Positions 1 to 6,694 of a stretch of DNA of 12,278 bases are shown piece after piece. How positions within the stretch are numbered: the stretch's first letter is position 1; each line of letters opens with the position of its first letter. The notes under the pieces are model-generated. The model saw only the letters and a program-made list of their open reading frames with translations. It made no database searches and was not told where the DNA came from. A program made the translations under genes and the position numbers. Origin of the DNA: Clostridia bacterium. GTDB taxonomy: Bacteria; Bacillota; Clostridia; Oscillospirales; Acutalibacteraceae. The stretch spans positions 1-12,278 of the forward strand of contig JAFVAZ010000010.1 in assembly GCA_017480265.1 (NCBI GenBank), written 5' to 3'.

Positions 1-251
<251 letters not shown>

Positions 252-446
252 ATTGTATTTAAATCCGAAAAGGAAATAAATCGAAAATACTAAGAGCGCC
301 TGCTCAAAAATTTGCTTGCGCTGACGATTATAGTTCGTCACTCTTTTGAAAATTAATGATAATTTTCTTTCAAAGAAATTACGGGTACTAAAAATTGTTG
401 TTTAATTTTCAAGGTTCTCATCGCTGTGAAACACAACGTGATTTTT
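252..446 (-). other. rrn leader with boxA-like antitermination sites
   Basis: This is the transcribed leader between promoter P2 and the 16S 5' end, about 190 nt long. On the minus strand it carries AGAACCTTGAAAATTAAAC (around 399-418), which resembles the Firmicutes boxA/leader motif. A second TTCTTTGAAA-type motif (around 362-376) is itself a short palindrome. Closer to 16S there is a 6-bp hairpin (TGACGA / TCGTCA, around 320-340). Such leaders carry antitermination and processing signals; the specific roles here are inferred. Confidence 0.6.
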
Positions 447-476
447 ATTTTATCACATTGACAAGATGGCTGTCAA
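447..476 (-). promoter_or_regulatory. rrn promoter P2 (sigma-A type)
   Basis: On the minus strand: -35 TTGACA (471-476), 18-nt spacer, -10 TAAAAT (447-452). Upstream (477-512) is a run of A/T tracts on the scale of an UP element. Transcription would start near 440 and read into the 16S gene. Confidence 0.8.
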
Positions 477-705
477 CTACTTTTTTAAAAAAATTTAAAT
501 TTTTTTATTTTTTGTTTGAGTATAGATTTCTCTACCCATTCACGGCCTGTTTTACTAGGCTCTGTTAAGCTTTGCTCAAAATAAAGATAAAAACTATGAC
601 AGACCCGCTAATACAGCTTGCCCATCACTGACTTTAAAATAAACCTGGCTTTTCTTCCTTGAAATCTTACTCGTTTCTTGCCATCTATTTTTCTCAGCTT
701 TTTTC

Positions 706-734
706 ATTTTATCATTTATTTCACCCTTTGTCAA
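706..734 (-). promoter_or_regulatory. rrn promoter P1 (sigma-A type)
   Basis: On the minus strand: -35 TTGACA (729-734), exactly 17 nt, -10 TAAAAT (706-711), with an A-rich stretch upstream (about 740-760). It has the same hexamers as P2, about 259 bp further out, giving the tandem arrangement usual for rrn operons. The 230 bp between the two promoters (477-705) hold no convincing gene. An open frame of 37 codons on the minus strand (594-707) begins inside the -10 box, so P1 transcripts could not use that start. Confidence 0.75.
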
Positions 735-810
735 CCTACTTCTTTTTATTTTTTTTGCTGCAATTTAAACTCGGCTTGAAATCTAGGCAACCCATGCACA
801 GACTTTAAAT

Positions 811-839
811 TTGAATAAGACTTTTTCGTATGGTATAAT
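811..839 (+). promoter_or_regulatory. promoter of fakA-recG
   Basis: -35 TTGAAT (811-816), 17-nt spacer, -10 TATAAT (834-839), preceded by an extended -10 TG at 831-832. The first in-frame TTG of the fakA reading frame is the -35 box itself, so translation cannot start there if this is the promoter. The predicted 5' UTR is about 75 nt. Confidence 0.8.
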
Positions 840-921
840 GTTAATCATTACATTTTGTTTACAAAAAACATTTTATCATTCTTTCAATTTACGGAACACA
901 ATCGAGAGGAGTGTTTTTTAC

Positions 922-2568
922 TTGATAACCGGTAGTTGTCTTATAAACGCTATTATTTCAGGTGCAAACAACATTAATAATAATAAAGACATGGTTGATA
1001 GATTAAATATTTTCCCTGTGCCGGACGGGGACACCGGCAGCAATATGTCTATGACTATATCTTCGGCTGGAACTGAACTTTTGAACTGTGATGAAAATGT
1101 ATCTATAGCAGAAGTAGCCAAGACTGCAGCATCATCTATGCTCCGTGGAGCTCGTGGCAATTCCGGAGTTATTTTATCTTTATTGTTCAAAGGCTTTGCT
1201 AAAGGCCTTGCTGACCTTAATGCAGCTAGTGGCAAAGATTTGTTGAATGCTTTATCTATAGGGGTGGAGTCTGCGTATAACGCTGTTATGAAGCCGATGG
1301 AAGGAACTATTTTGACGGTGGCAAGGATTGCTTATGAAAAGGGAACCGACGCCGCTTTTTTTAATCCTGACCCGATTTTCGTCTGGGAGGCCGTTTGTAA
1401 TGGCGCCAATGAAGCACTCCAAAGCACTCCTGATTTGTTGCCGGTTTTGAAAAAGGCCGGAGTGGTAGATGCAGGGGGCAAAGGGTTATGCTTGATCTTT
1501 GAAGGGATGTTGTCGGTTTTCAAATATAATAAAGTTATCAATGCAAACGCTGAACCTAAAGATTTTATTGATGGATCTGTAAACACAGCGATCTTTGAAA
1601 GTGCTATAGCAAAATTTGACGACGTTATTAATTTTACTTATTGCACAGAGTTTATAGTTGAAAAAAGTGCAGAAGATTTGTCAATTAGCGATGCTAGGGC
1701 TTACCTGGAAACAATAGGTGACTGCGTGGTGGTAGTAGAAGATGAAGAGATCATAAAGGTGCATGTCCACACAGAAAGCCCGGGTCTTGCCCTGCAAGAA
1801 GGTTTAAAATACGGCCAGCTTATTACCGTCAAGGTAGAAAACATGAAAGAACAGAATAAAAACGCTAAAAAGCAGAATCAGCAGAAGCTCCCGGCAGCGG
1901 AGCCTACAGAAGAGTATGGATTCGTAGCTGTGGCTACTGGCGGAGGGCTGATCTCACTATTCAAGGACCTAGGGTGCAATCAGGTGGTATCTGGCGGCCA
2001 GAGCATGAACCCAAGCACAGAAGATATCTTTAATGCAAGCATGGCTACTCAGGCTAAAACTGTGTTTGTTTTTCCAAATAATAAAAACATTATCTTGGCA
2101 GCGGAACAAGCTGTAAATTTCGCTAAAGATCGGAAGATCATGGTGGTTCCCACTAAAACCATCCCACAAGGCATGTCGGCTATTTTAGCTTTTGACTCTA
2201 CATTGCCGGAGAGCGAGATGGTTGCCCATATGACTAAATGTGCAAGCCTTGTGAAGACCGGCCAGGTCACTTTTGCCTCTAGAGATGCTGAGTACGGTGG
2301 CTTTAAGATAAAAGAAGGCGAGATATTGGCTCTTGCTGACGGTAAGCTCACTTTTAAATCAAAAGATCCCGTCAAAGCTGCCATCCGTCTTGCCTCTTCA
2401 CTTGCTAATCGTTCCAGTGAATTTATTACCATCATATATGGCGAAAGTATCTCAGATAAAGATGCTCAACTTGTCTTGAAGAACGTTCAAAAGAAGTATC
2501 CCCACGCAGATATTTCTTTGGTAAACGGAGGGCAGGAGATTTATCATTTTATATTATCTGTAGAATAA
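922..2568 (+). CDS. fakA: DAK-domain fatty-acid kinase subunit (FakA/YloV family)
   Basis: The cytosolic FakA kinase phosphorylates fatty acids bound to a FakB partner, which feeds exogenous fatty acids into phospholipid synthesis. The start is placed at TTG 922, giving 548 aa, close to the roughly 550 aa of YloV. An SD GAGAGGAG (904-911) lies 10 nt upstream, and residue 2 onward (ITGSCLINAIISGANN) matches the family N-terminus. The Mg/ATP-binding DhaL motif FPVPDGDTGSNM is at residues 31-42, with the metal-binding Asp pair D35/D37. RGARGNSGVIL follows near residues 77-87, and VVDAGGKGL marks the end of the kinase domain. The middle domain contains VHVHTESPG (from residue 280), and the rest is the FakA C-terminal domain. 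No fakB and no Asp23/YloU gene is in the window. It is followed by recG in the same direction after 165 bp. The kinase role is known for the family and inferred here. Confidence 0.9.
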   Translation: MITGSCLINAIISGANNINNNKDMVDRLNIFPVPDGDTGSNMSMTISSAGTELLNCDENVSIAEVAKTAASSMLRGARGNSGVILSLLFKGFAKGLADLNAASGKDLLNALSIGVESAYNAVMKPMEGTILTVARIAYEKGTDAAFFNPDPIFVWEAVCNGANEALQSTPDLLPVLKKAGVVDAGGKGLCLIFEGMLSVFKYNKVINANAEPKDFIDGSVNTAIFESAIAKFDDVINFTYCTEFIVEKSAEDLSISDARAYLETIGDCVVVVEDEEIIKVHVHTESPGLALQEGLKYGQLITVKVENMKEQNKNAKKQNQQKLPAAEPTEEYGFVAVATGGGLISLFKDLGCNQVVSGGQSMNPSTEDIFNASMATQAKTVFVFPNNKNIILAAEQAVNFAKDRKIMVVPTKTIPQGMSAILAFDSTLPESEMVAHMTKCASLVKTGQVTFASRDAEYGGFKIKEGEILALADGKLTFKSKDPVKAAIRLASSLANRSSEFITIIYGESISDKDAQLVLKNVQKKYPHADISLVNGGQEIYHFILSVE

Positions 2569-2593
2569 TAATTTTATTTTACTTTAGAGCTAT

Positions 2594-2688
2594 GCAGGGC
2601 AACCGTACAAAAAGCTTTTGCTTTTTGTGCTCGTCCAGTAAAATTTATAATTTTACTGGACCGGTATGTTAATACCGGGTTGCCCTGC
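2594..2688 (+). repeat. three hairpins inside an 11-bp closing stem (cloverleaf-like element)
   Basis: The outer inverted repeat GCAGGGCAACC (2594-2604) pairs perfectly with GGTTGCCCTGC (2678-2688). Inside it are three hairpins: 11 bp with one G-T pair and a TTTT loop (2605-2630); 12 bp with a TAT loop (2634-2660); and 6-7 bp CCGGTAT/ATACCGG with a GTTA loop (2661-2678). Almost no bases are left unpaired, so DNA or RNA could form a four-way junction. There is no U-tract, so it does not look like a plain terminator. It sits in the fakA-recG gap, and its right arm contains the TTG (2680) that opens the longest recG frame. A second element of the same design is at 9659-9742. Confidence 0.75.
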
Positions 2689-2733
2689 AAAGTTCAGTAT
2701 ACAACTTTATTACCGTCTTTATCAGGAGGGATC

Positions 2734-4782
2734 ATTACGGCGTCATTATTCAAAGTAGATATAAAGACACTAAAAGGAGTCGGAGAAAAGAAAGCCACCA
2801 TCTTTAAAAAATTAGGGATCAGCTCTATTGGAGATATATTCTATTTCTTCCCCAGGACTTTCGAAGACTTAAGCAAAGTATATTTAATCGATGAAGCTCC
2901 GATAAACGAAAACTGCTGCATAAAAGCAAGCGTCGTCTCACCTGTCTCAAAGAATATATATAGGAATGGTCTGACTGTCTACAAGGCAAAAGTTAGTGAT
3001 GGATTTTCCTATATGACGGTAACTTTTTTTAATAATAAGTACATAGTGAATAAGCTGAAAATAAACTCAGAATATTATTTTTGGGGCAAAGTAAATGCTC
3101 TAATTGGGGCAAAAGAGATGTCTTCACCTAGTATTTATACTACTGATCAGATCAATAAACTTCATCCGATTTATCCCCAAGCGGAGAATCTAAGTTCTAG
3201 GCAAATCGAAAATGCCATCAAGCAGGCGTTTTTACTTTTACCAGACGAAATCACAGATACGCTGCCCCTTGATATCCGTAAAAAATATAACTTATGCCCT
3301 CTGCGTTTTGCACTCGAAAACATCCATTTCCCTAAAAATCATGAAGATTTAAACAAAGCAAAAAGAAGACTGATATTCGAAGAATTTTTAATATTAAATC
3401 TTAGTTTTAAGCAGTTAAAGTTTAGCATTACAAATAATAACACAAGTACGCTGGTTATTTCTGAGGATTATTCTGAGGATTTCTTTCGCCTGTTGTCGTT
3501 TGATTTAACCTCTTCTCAAAAAAAGGTAATAGATGAATGCCTCAATGACATGAAAAGCGGAAAAGCCATGAATCGCTTGATACAAGGTGATGTTGGCTGC
3601 GGCAAAACCATCGTAGCTGCTGCACTAGCATATACTGTTATCAAAGAAAACGCTCAGGTGGCCTTTATGGCTCCTACCGAGCTTTTAGCGCAACAGCATT
3701 TTTCTTACTTAAAGGATTTATTCAAGGGCTCTACAGAAAGCATTGATATAGAGGTCCTCTGTGGGTCAACATCTAAAAAAGAAAAAAATCGCATAAAAGA
3801 TAACCTAATGCTAGGCAACGTTAACATAGTAGTAGGAACACATGCATTGTTGGAAGATAACGTTATCTTTAAAAATTTGGGGCTTGTCATCACAGATGAG
3901 CAGCATCGGTTTGGAGTTAATCAGCGCAAGCGACTTATCTCTAAAGGCTCCACGCCTCATATCGTCACAATGTCTGCCACTCCGATCCCGCGATCTCTGG
4001 CTCTTGTATTATACGGCGACCTTGATATATCCACGATAACTGAGATGCCAAAATACAAAAAGCCCATAGATACTTTTGTAATAGATAATCAAAAAAGAGA
4101 ATCTGCGCTTTTATTTATAAAAAAGGCGCTATCATTAGGCCGCCAGGCATATATTGTCTGCCCACTGATAGAAGAGAGCGAAACTTTACAGCTAACCTCT
4201 GCGATTGACTACACTAAAAAATTAAGAGAAACTTCTCCCCTTAAAGATTATTCCATCGGGCTCCTGCACGGAAAAATGAATTCTTTTGAAAAAAATGAAG
4301 TAATGCAGCAATTTTTAGAAAAAAAGATAGACGTTTTAGTCTCGACTACGGTTATCGAAGTGGGGATTGATGTCCCCAACGCTTCCGTGATAATGATAGA
4401 AAATGCAGAACGACTGGGTCTCTCTCAAATACATCAGCTTCGTGGTAGAGTTGGCAGAGGGGCATTCAAATCTTTTTGCATATTAGTTTCAGATAAATTG
4501 GATAATGACCAGGTCTGCAAAAAATTGGCAATAATATCTCAAACAAATGACGGATTTAAAATAGCCGACAGCGACCTAAAACTCAGGGGACCGGGGGATT
4601 TTTTTGGGACAAGGCAACACGGTGCCATCAAGCTAAAGTCGCTTAAACTTTTAAATGATCTAGATATTTTAACTGATGTAAAATCTGCGGCTGAAGATAT
4701 CCTGGATGATGACCCTCTGCTTGAAAAAAGCGAAAATCGTTTCCTTAAAGTTATCATCTCTAAGTCAACTTTAATTAATTGA
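2734..4782 (+). CDS. recG: ATP-dependent DNA helicase RecG
   Basis: RecG is a superfamily 2 helicase that remodels stalled replication forks and branch-migrates Holliday junctions. The N-terminal wedge/OB region begins with LKGVGEKKA and FKKLGI. Using the 2734 start, the helicase motifs are: Walker A GDVGCGKT at residues 285-292, DEQH at 388-391, TMSATPIPRSLAL (motif III), TTVIEVGIDVPNA (motif V), LRGRVGRG at 569-576 (motif VI), and the RecG-type LRGPGDFFGTRQHG. The start is uncertain. AGGAGGG (2724-2730) is an excellent SD, but no ATG, GTG or TTG follows it at a usable distance. The in-frame codons there are ATC 2731, ATT 2734 and ACG 2737. ATT gives 682 aa, the usual RecG length. The alternative TTG at 2680 has no SD and lies in a hairpin stem. 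Confidence 0.93.
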   Translation: MTASLFKVDIKTLKGVGEKKATIFKKLGISSIGDIFYFFPRTFEDLSKVYLIDEAPINENCCIKASVVSPVSKNIYRNGLTVYKAKVSDGFSYMTVTFFNNKYIVNKLKINSEYYFWGKVNALIGAKEMSSPSIYTTDQINKLHPIYPQAENLSSRQIENAIKQAFLLLPDEITDTLPLDIRKKYNLCPLRFALENIHFPKNHEDLNKAKRRLIFEEFLILNLSFKQLKFSITNNNTSTLVISEDYSEDFFRLLSFDLTSSQKKVIDECLNDMKSGKAMNRLIQGDVGCGKTIVAAALAYTVIKENAQVAFMAPTELLAQQHFSYLKDLFKGSTESIDIEVLCGSTSKKEKNRIKDNLMLGNVNIVVGTHALLEDNVIFKNLGLVITDEQHRFGVNQRKRLISKGSTPHIVTMSATPIPRSLALVLYGDLDISTITEMPKYKKPIDTFVIDNQKRESALLFIKKALSLGRQAYIVCPLIEESETLQLTSAIDYTKKLRETSPLKDYSIGLLHGKMNSFEKNEVMQQFLEKKIDVLVSTTVIEVGIDVPNASVIMIENAERLGLSQIHQLRGRVGRGAFKSFCILVSDKLDNDQVCKKLAIISQTNDGFKIADSDLKLRGPGDFFGTRQHGAIKLKSLKLLNDLDILTDVKSAAEDILDDDPLLEKSENRFLKVIISKSTLIN

Positions 4783-4807
4783 AGCTAACTTTATAGCCAC
4801 ATGTGTG

Positions 4808-4843
4808 TCAAAAAAGCTCTCGTTTTTTCGAGAGCTTTTTTGA
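4808..4843. terminator. bidirectional rho-independent terminator
   Basis: A perfect 15-bp inverted repeat (4808-4822 and 4829-4843) contains GCTCTCG / CGAGAGC and is flanked by A6 and T6, with a six-T loop. It ends recG on the plus strand (26 bp past the stop) and the RiPP precursor gene on the minus strand (11 bp past its stop). Confidence 0.92.
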
Positions 4844-4853
4844 TAACTGCTAT

Positions 4854-5195
4854 TCAATTAAAATAATATGTTATATCCTCTGTAACCGTTTTATTTCCAT
4901 GTCTGTCAGTTTTAGTGGTAGTATCTGTTTTTTTTGTCTGACCATGTTCGTCTATGGTAGTATTTGATGTAATTGTTATATCCCCTTTTGAACCACCACT
5001 AACTGCTTCTAACATGTCTTCATTCAATTCAATGTCTTCGCCTTTGATGAAACTATAGGCAGATTGCAGTTCAGCCTCGTCTGCATAAGTTATCCCGTGC
5101 TCATCTGCTAATTTTTTAAACTCTTGAATATTTTTGCAAGAACTTGCCCTTTTTGCTTCATTAGGATTTGCCTCTAAAAACTCTCTAAATGTCAT
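4854..5195 (-). CDS. Nif11-like double-glycine RiPP precursor peptide
   Basis: 113 aa with the layout of a Nif11-type leader plus core peptide. The N-terminal helical part (FREFLEANPNEAKRA at 3-17, then IQEFKKLADEHGI at 23-35) matches the pattern of nif11-like leaders. It ends in the secretion-type cleavage motif ELNEDMLEAVSGG (residues 56-68). The presumed core is residues 69-113. It has 13 Thr in 45 residues and no Cys, and contains a loose internal duplication: IDEHGQTK at 81-88 and TDRHGNKT at 96-103. The start ATG follows GGAGGG at 8 nt, and a good promoter lies 85 bp upstream. No lanthionine synthetase, radical-SAM enzyme, cyclodehydratase, C39 peptidase or ABC exporter is in the window. 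The nearest genes are bioY upstream and recG convergent. Family assignment is by pattern recognition; the modification and product are unknown. It could instead be a small exported protein using a GG leader. Confidence 0.75.
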   Translation of the reverse strand: MTFREFLEANPNEAKRASSCKNIQEFKKLADEHGITYADEAELQSAYSFIKGEDIELNEDMLEAVSGGSKGDITITSNTTIDEHGQTKKTDTTTKTDRHGNKTVTEDITYYFN

Positions 5196-5280
5196 AAATT
5201 ATCCCTCCATATTTCTTTAATAAAATCACTTGAACTAAAAAACAATCGTGTTTAGTATTTTTTATGATGAAAAACTCATC
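5196..5280 (-). promoter_or_regulatory. 5' leader of the RiPP precursor gene with two short hairpins
   Basis: The predicted 85-nt leader contains TGATGA / TCATCA (6 bp, loop GTTTT, about 5264-5280) and ACTAAA / TTTAGT (6 bp, about 5230-5255). These come before the SD GGAGGG (about 5204-5209). The hairpins are weak, and a regulatory role is only possible. Confidence 0.35.
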
Positions 5281-5287
5281 AATTTAC

Positions 5288-5316
5288 ATTTTATCATAAA
5301 TAAAGAATAAAGTCAA
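5288..5316 (-). promoter_or_regulatory. promoter of the RiPP precursor gene
   Basis: On the minus strand: -35 TTGACT (5311-5316), 17-nt spacer, -10 TAAAAT (5288-5293). The gene therefore has its own sigma-A promoter, although bioY lies 205 bp upstream on the same strand. No clear terminator separates bioY from it. Confidence 0.75.
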
Positions 5317-5400
5317 CAGCATATTTTTAAAAAAATAATTTGAAAGATAAATAACTAACTAATTTATTTCTCTTCCCTCTAACTTAAAGTAACTGTTGAC

Positions 5401-5940
5401 TTATCTCTCACTATTTATTACATTTAGTTTCTCCCCGATAAAGTTCGCCAGAAGAATTTTCAGTATATCCGGCACAATAAAGGGAACTATACATATACCT
5501 ATAATGTGCAGAAAATGGATAGGCTTCCCCAAATACGTATACGCGATTGCAAACCAAATGCTACCAAACAAATAGCACGGGATCAAACTGACAATCATGA
5601 TACATATGGTATGCACACTATCTCCAAAAAATCTCTTCAGTAAATAATATACTAAGCCTGTTACCAAGAAACCACTTATATATCCACCTGTAGGGCCCAT
5701 AATATGGTATAGGCCACCCCTAAAACCAGAAAATACCGGCATCCCAATTAACCCTAAGATGATATATAAAGCAATCGAGATAGTTCCCCGTTTTCCACCT
5801 AACACTTTGAGTGCCAAAAAAACTCCAAAAGTCTGCAGTGTAAATGGAACGATAAACGGGATATTAATCCAAGAGCAAATGGAAATGCATGCTGCCATCA
5901 TTGATATGCTTGTTATCTCTACAATCTTATTACCTTTCAC
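5401..5940 (-). CDS. bioY: biotin transporter BioY (ECF S component)
   Basis: BioY is the membrane-embedded substrate-binding component that takes up biotin, with the ECF energizing module or alone. The 179-aa length is typical. The family signature is clear: IPFTLQTFGVFLA-like text (here IPFIVPFTLQTFGVFLALKV, residues 27-46), GGKRGT, YIILGLIGMPVFSGFRGG and GPTGGYISGF. There are about six hydrophobic segments. The start is GTG 5938-5940 with SD GGGAGGG 9 nt upstream. No ecfA/ecfT, birA or biotin synthesis genes are in the window, so it probably shares an ECF module encoded elsewhere. The reverse orientation of its neighbours and a terminator-like hairpin upstream (6031-6087) suggest it is transcribed alone. 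I looked for a BirA operator (a GTTAAC-type dyad) and did not see one. Confidence 0.93.
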   Translation of the reverse strand: MKGNKIVEITSISMMAACISICSWINIPFIVPFTLQTFGVFLALKVLGGKRGTISIALYIILGLIGMPVFSGFRGGLYHIMGPTGGYISGFLVTGLVYYLLKRFFGDSVHTICIMIVSLIPCYLFGSIWFAIAYTYLGKPIHFLHIIGICIVPFIVPDILKILLANFIGEKLNVINSER

Positions 5941-5995
5941 AGTAAATTACCCTCCCTTTTTTAGTTTAAGTAATTAGTTCATGCACAAATGGCGA

Positions 5996-6024
5996 TAAAT
6001 CTTGCATTGTAAAGGTCTAGTCAA
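5996..6024 (-). promoter_or_regulatory. possible bioY promoter
   Basis: On the minus strand, TTGACT (6019-6024) is followed after 17 nt by GATTTA (5996-6001), or after 18 nt by ATTTAT. The -35 is good and the -10 poor. It lies between the upstream terminator-like hairpin and the bioY SD, the expected place. Confidence 0.35.
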
Positions 6025-6030
6025 GTAAAA

Positions 6031-6087
6031 TTAAAAGCACACTTAATCTATTTGCTAAACTAGTCGTTAGTTTAAATTAAGTGCGCC
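6031..6087 (-). terminator. terminator of the AbrB-type gene, with a nested inner hairpin
   Basis: On the minus strand, GCGCACTTAAT (6076-6086) pairs with ATTAAGTGTGC (6037-6047) over 11 bp with one G-U pair. TTTTAATTTT follows. An inner 7-bp hairpin (TAAACTA / TAGTTTA, loop 5) sits within the loop. On the plus strand the wobble becomes an A-C mismatch, so the structure favours minus-strand RNA. It lies 94 bp past the abrB-like stop and before bioY. Confidence 0.6.
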
Positions 6088-6180
6088 TTTGCGAAAAATT
6101 ACCTTCATACTAAGCTATGTTAATCATACTTCTATTTTGTCATATCTTTCCGATCGTTTATAATTACAAATGGTATTGCG

Positions 6181-6423
6181 TTAATTTTTTTCTAATTGTT
6201 TTATACAATCTTTGCAAACTGTTTTGTCTCTATATTCGATAACATTTTCATTAGAACCACAAAAGATGCAAGATCTCTGATATTTTTCCAAAACTATCCT
6301 GTTTTCCTCAACAAATATTTCCAAGAGATCTTTCTCATTTAAATTCATGATTCTTCTTAGCTCGATCGGTAAAACAATTCTTCCTAAATTGTCAATTGGT
6401 CGAACAACTCCTGTAGCTTTCAT
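6181..6423 (-). CDS. AbrB/SpoVT-type transition-state regulator with C-terminal Cys4 site
   Basis: An 80-aa DNA-binding regulator. The N-terminal swapped-hairpin (SpoVT-AbrB) domain reads MKATGVVRPIDNLGRIVLPI and continues ELRRIMNLNEKDLLEIF, with the usual GR..LP.ELRR core. The C-terminus has two CxxC pairs (CIFC near 52-55 and CKDC near 70-73), presumably a zinc site, instead of the AbrB dimerization tail of B. subtilis. The start is placed at the ATG 6421-6423, which begins the MKATG family N-terminus. It lies 9 nt after GGAAG; an in-frame TTG two codons earlier is too close to the SD. The gene has a perfect consensus promoter and is divergent from spmA, so it may regulate itself or spmAB. 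The family controls stationary-phase and sporulation genes; its targets here are unknown. Confidence 0.88.
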   Translation of the reverse strand: MKATGVVRPIDNLGRIVLPIELRRIMNLNEKDLLEIFVEENRIVLEKYQRSCIFCGSNENVIEYRDKTVCKDCIKQLEKN

Positions 6424-6490
6424 TTGCAAATTCTTCCTTTCTGTTCTATAAATTTTAAATTTTTAGCTTAAAAAGTATTAACATAGATTA

Positions 6491-6519
6491 ATTATACTAT
6501 TTATACATTTATTTGTCAA
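6491..6519 (-). promoter_or_regulatory. consensus sigma-A promoter of the AbrB-type gene
   Basis: On the minus strand: -35 TTGACA (6514-6519), exactly 17 nt, -10 TATAAT (6491-6496). Both hexamers match the consensus fully. The flanks are AT-rich, the kind of DNA AbrB proteins prefer, so autoregulation is plausible. Confidence 0.88.
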
Positions 6520-6573
6520 CACCTTTATTTGCATAAATCTGGGAAAATATTCATAACCGTAAAACAACGCCTA

Positions 6574-6610
6574 TATAATGGAATATCGGAAAGGTATGTA
6601 CGCATAGTAT
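6574..6610 (+). promoter_or_regulatory. possible promoters of spmA-spmB
   Basis: There are two overlapping candidates. A sporulation-type one has GAATATC (6581-6587), 15 nt, then CATAGTAT (6603-6610). This resembles sigma-E (CATAnnnT -10) and partly sigma-G (GHATR...CATnnTA). A vegetative candidate is TTCATA (6550-6555) with TATAAT (6574-6579), 18 nt apart. SpmAB act during sporulation, so I favour the first, without certainty. Confidence 0.4.
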
Positions 6611-6658
6611 TTTTCCCATATTACTTATAATACTAAAAAATAGAAAATAAAATCAAAA

Positions 6659-6679
6659 TTGTGAAAATTTTTCTCACAA
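6659..6679. promoter_or_regulatory. 21-bp palindrome in the spmA leader
   Basis: TTGTGA and TCACAA are separated by 9 A/T-rich bases, and end 6 bp before the spmA SD. It could be an operator for a dimeric regulator or a short RNA hairpin near the ribosome site. No specific protein is implied. Confidence 0.4.
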
Positions 6680-6694
6680 AAAGTCGGAGGAACA

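Noticed and set aside
5941..6036. BirA operator or riboswitch upstream of bioY
   Set aside because: No GTTAAC-type dyad and no recognisable riboswitch core is present; only a weak promoter candidate is seen.
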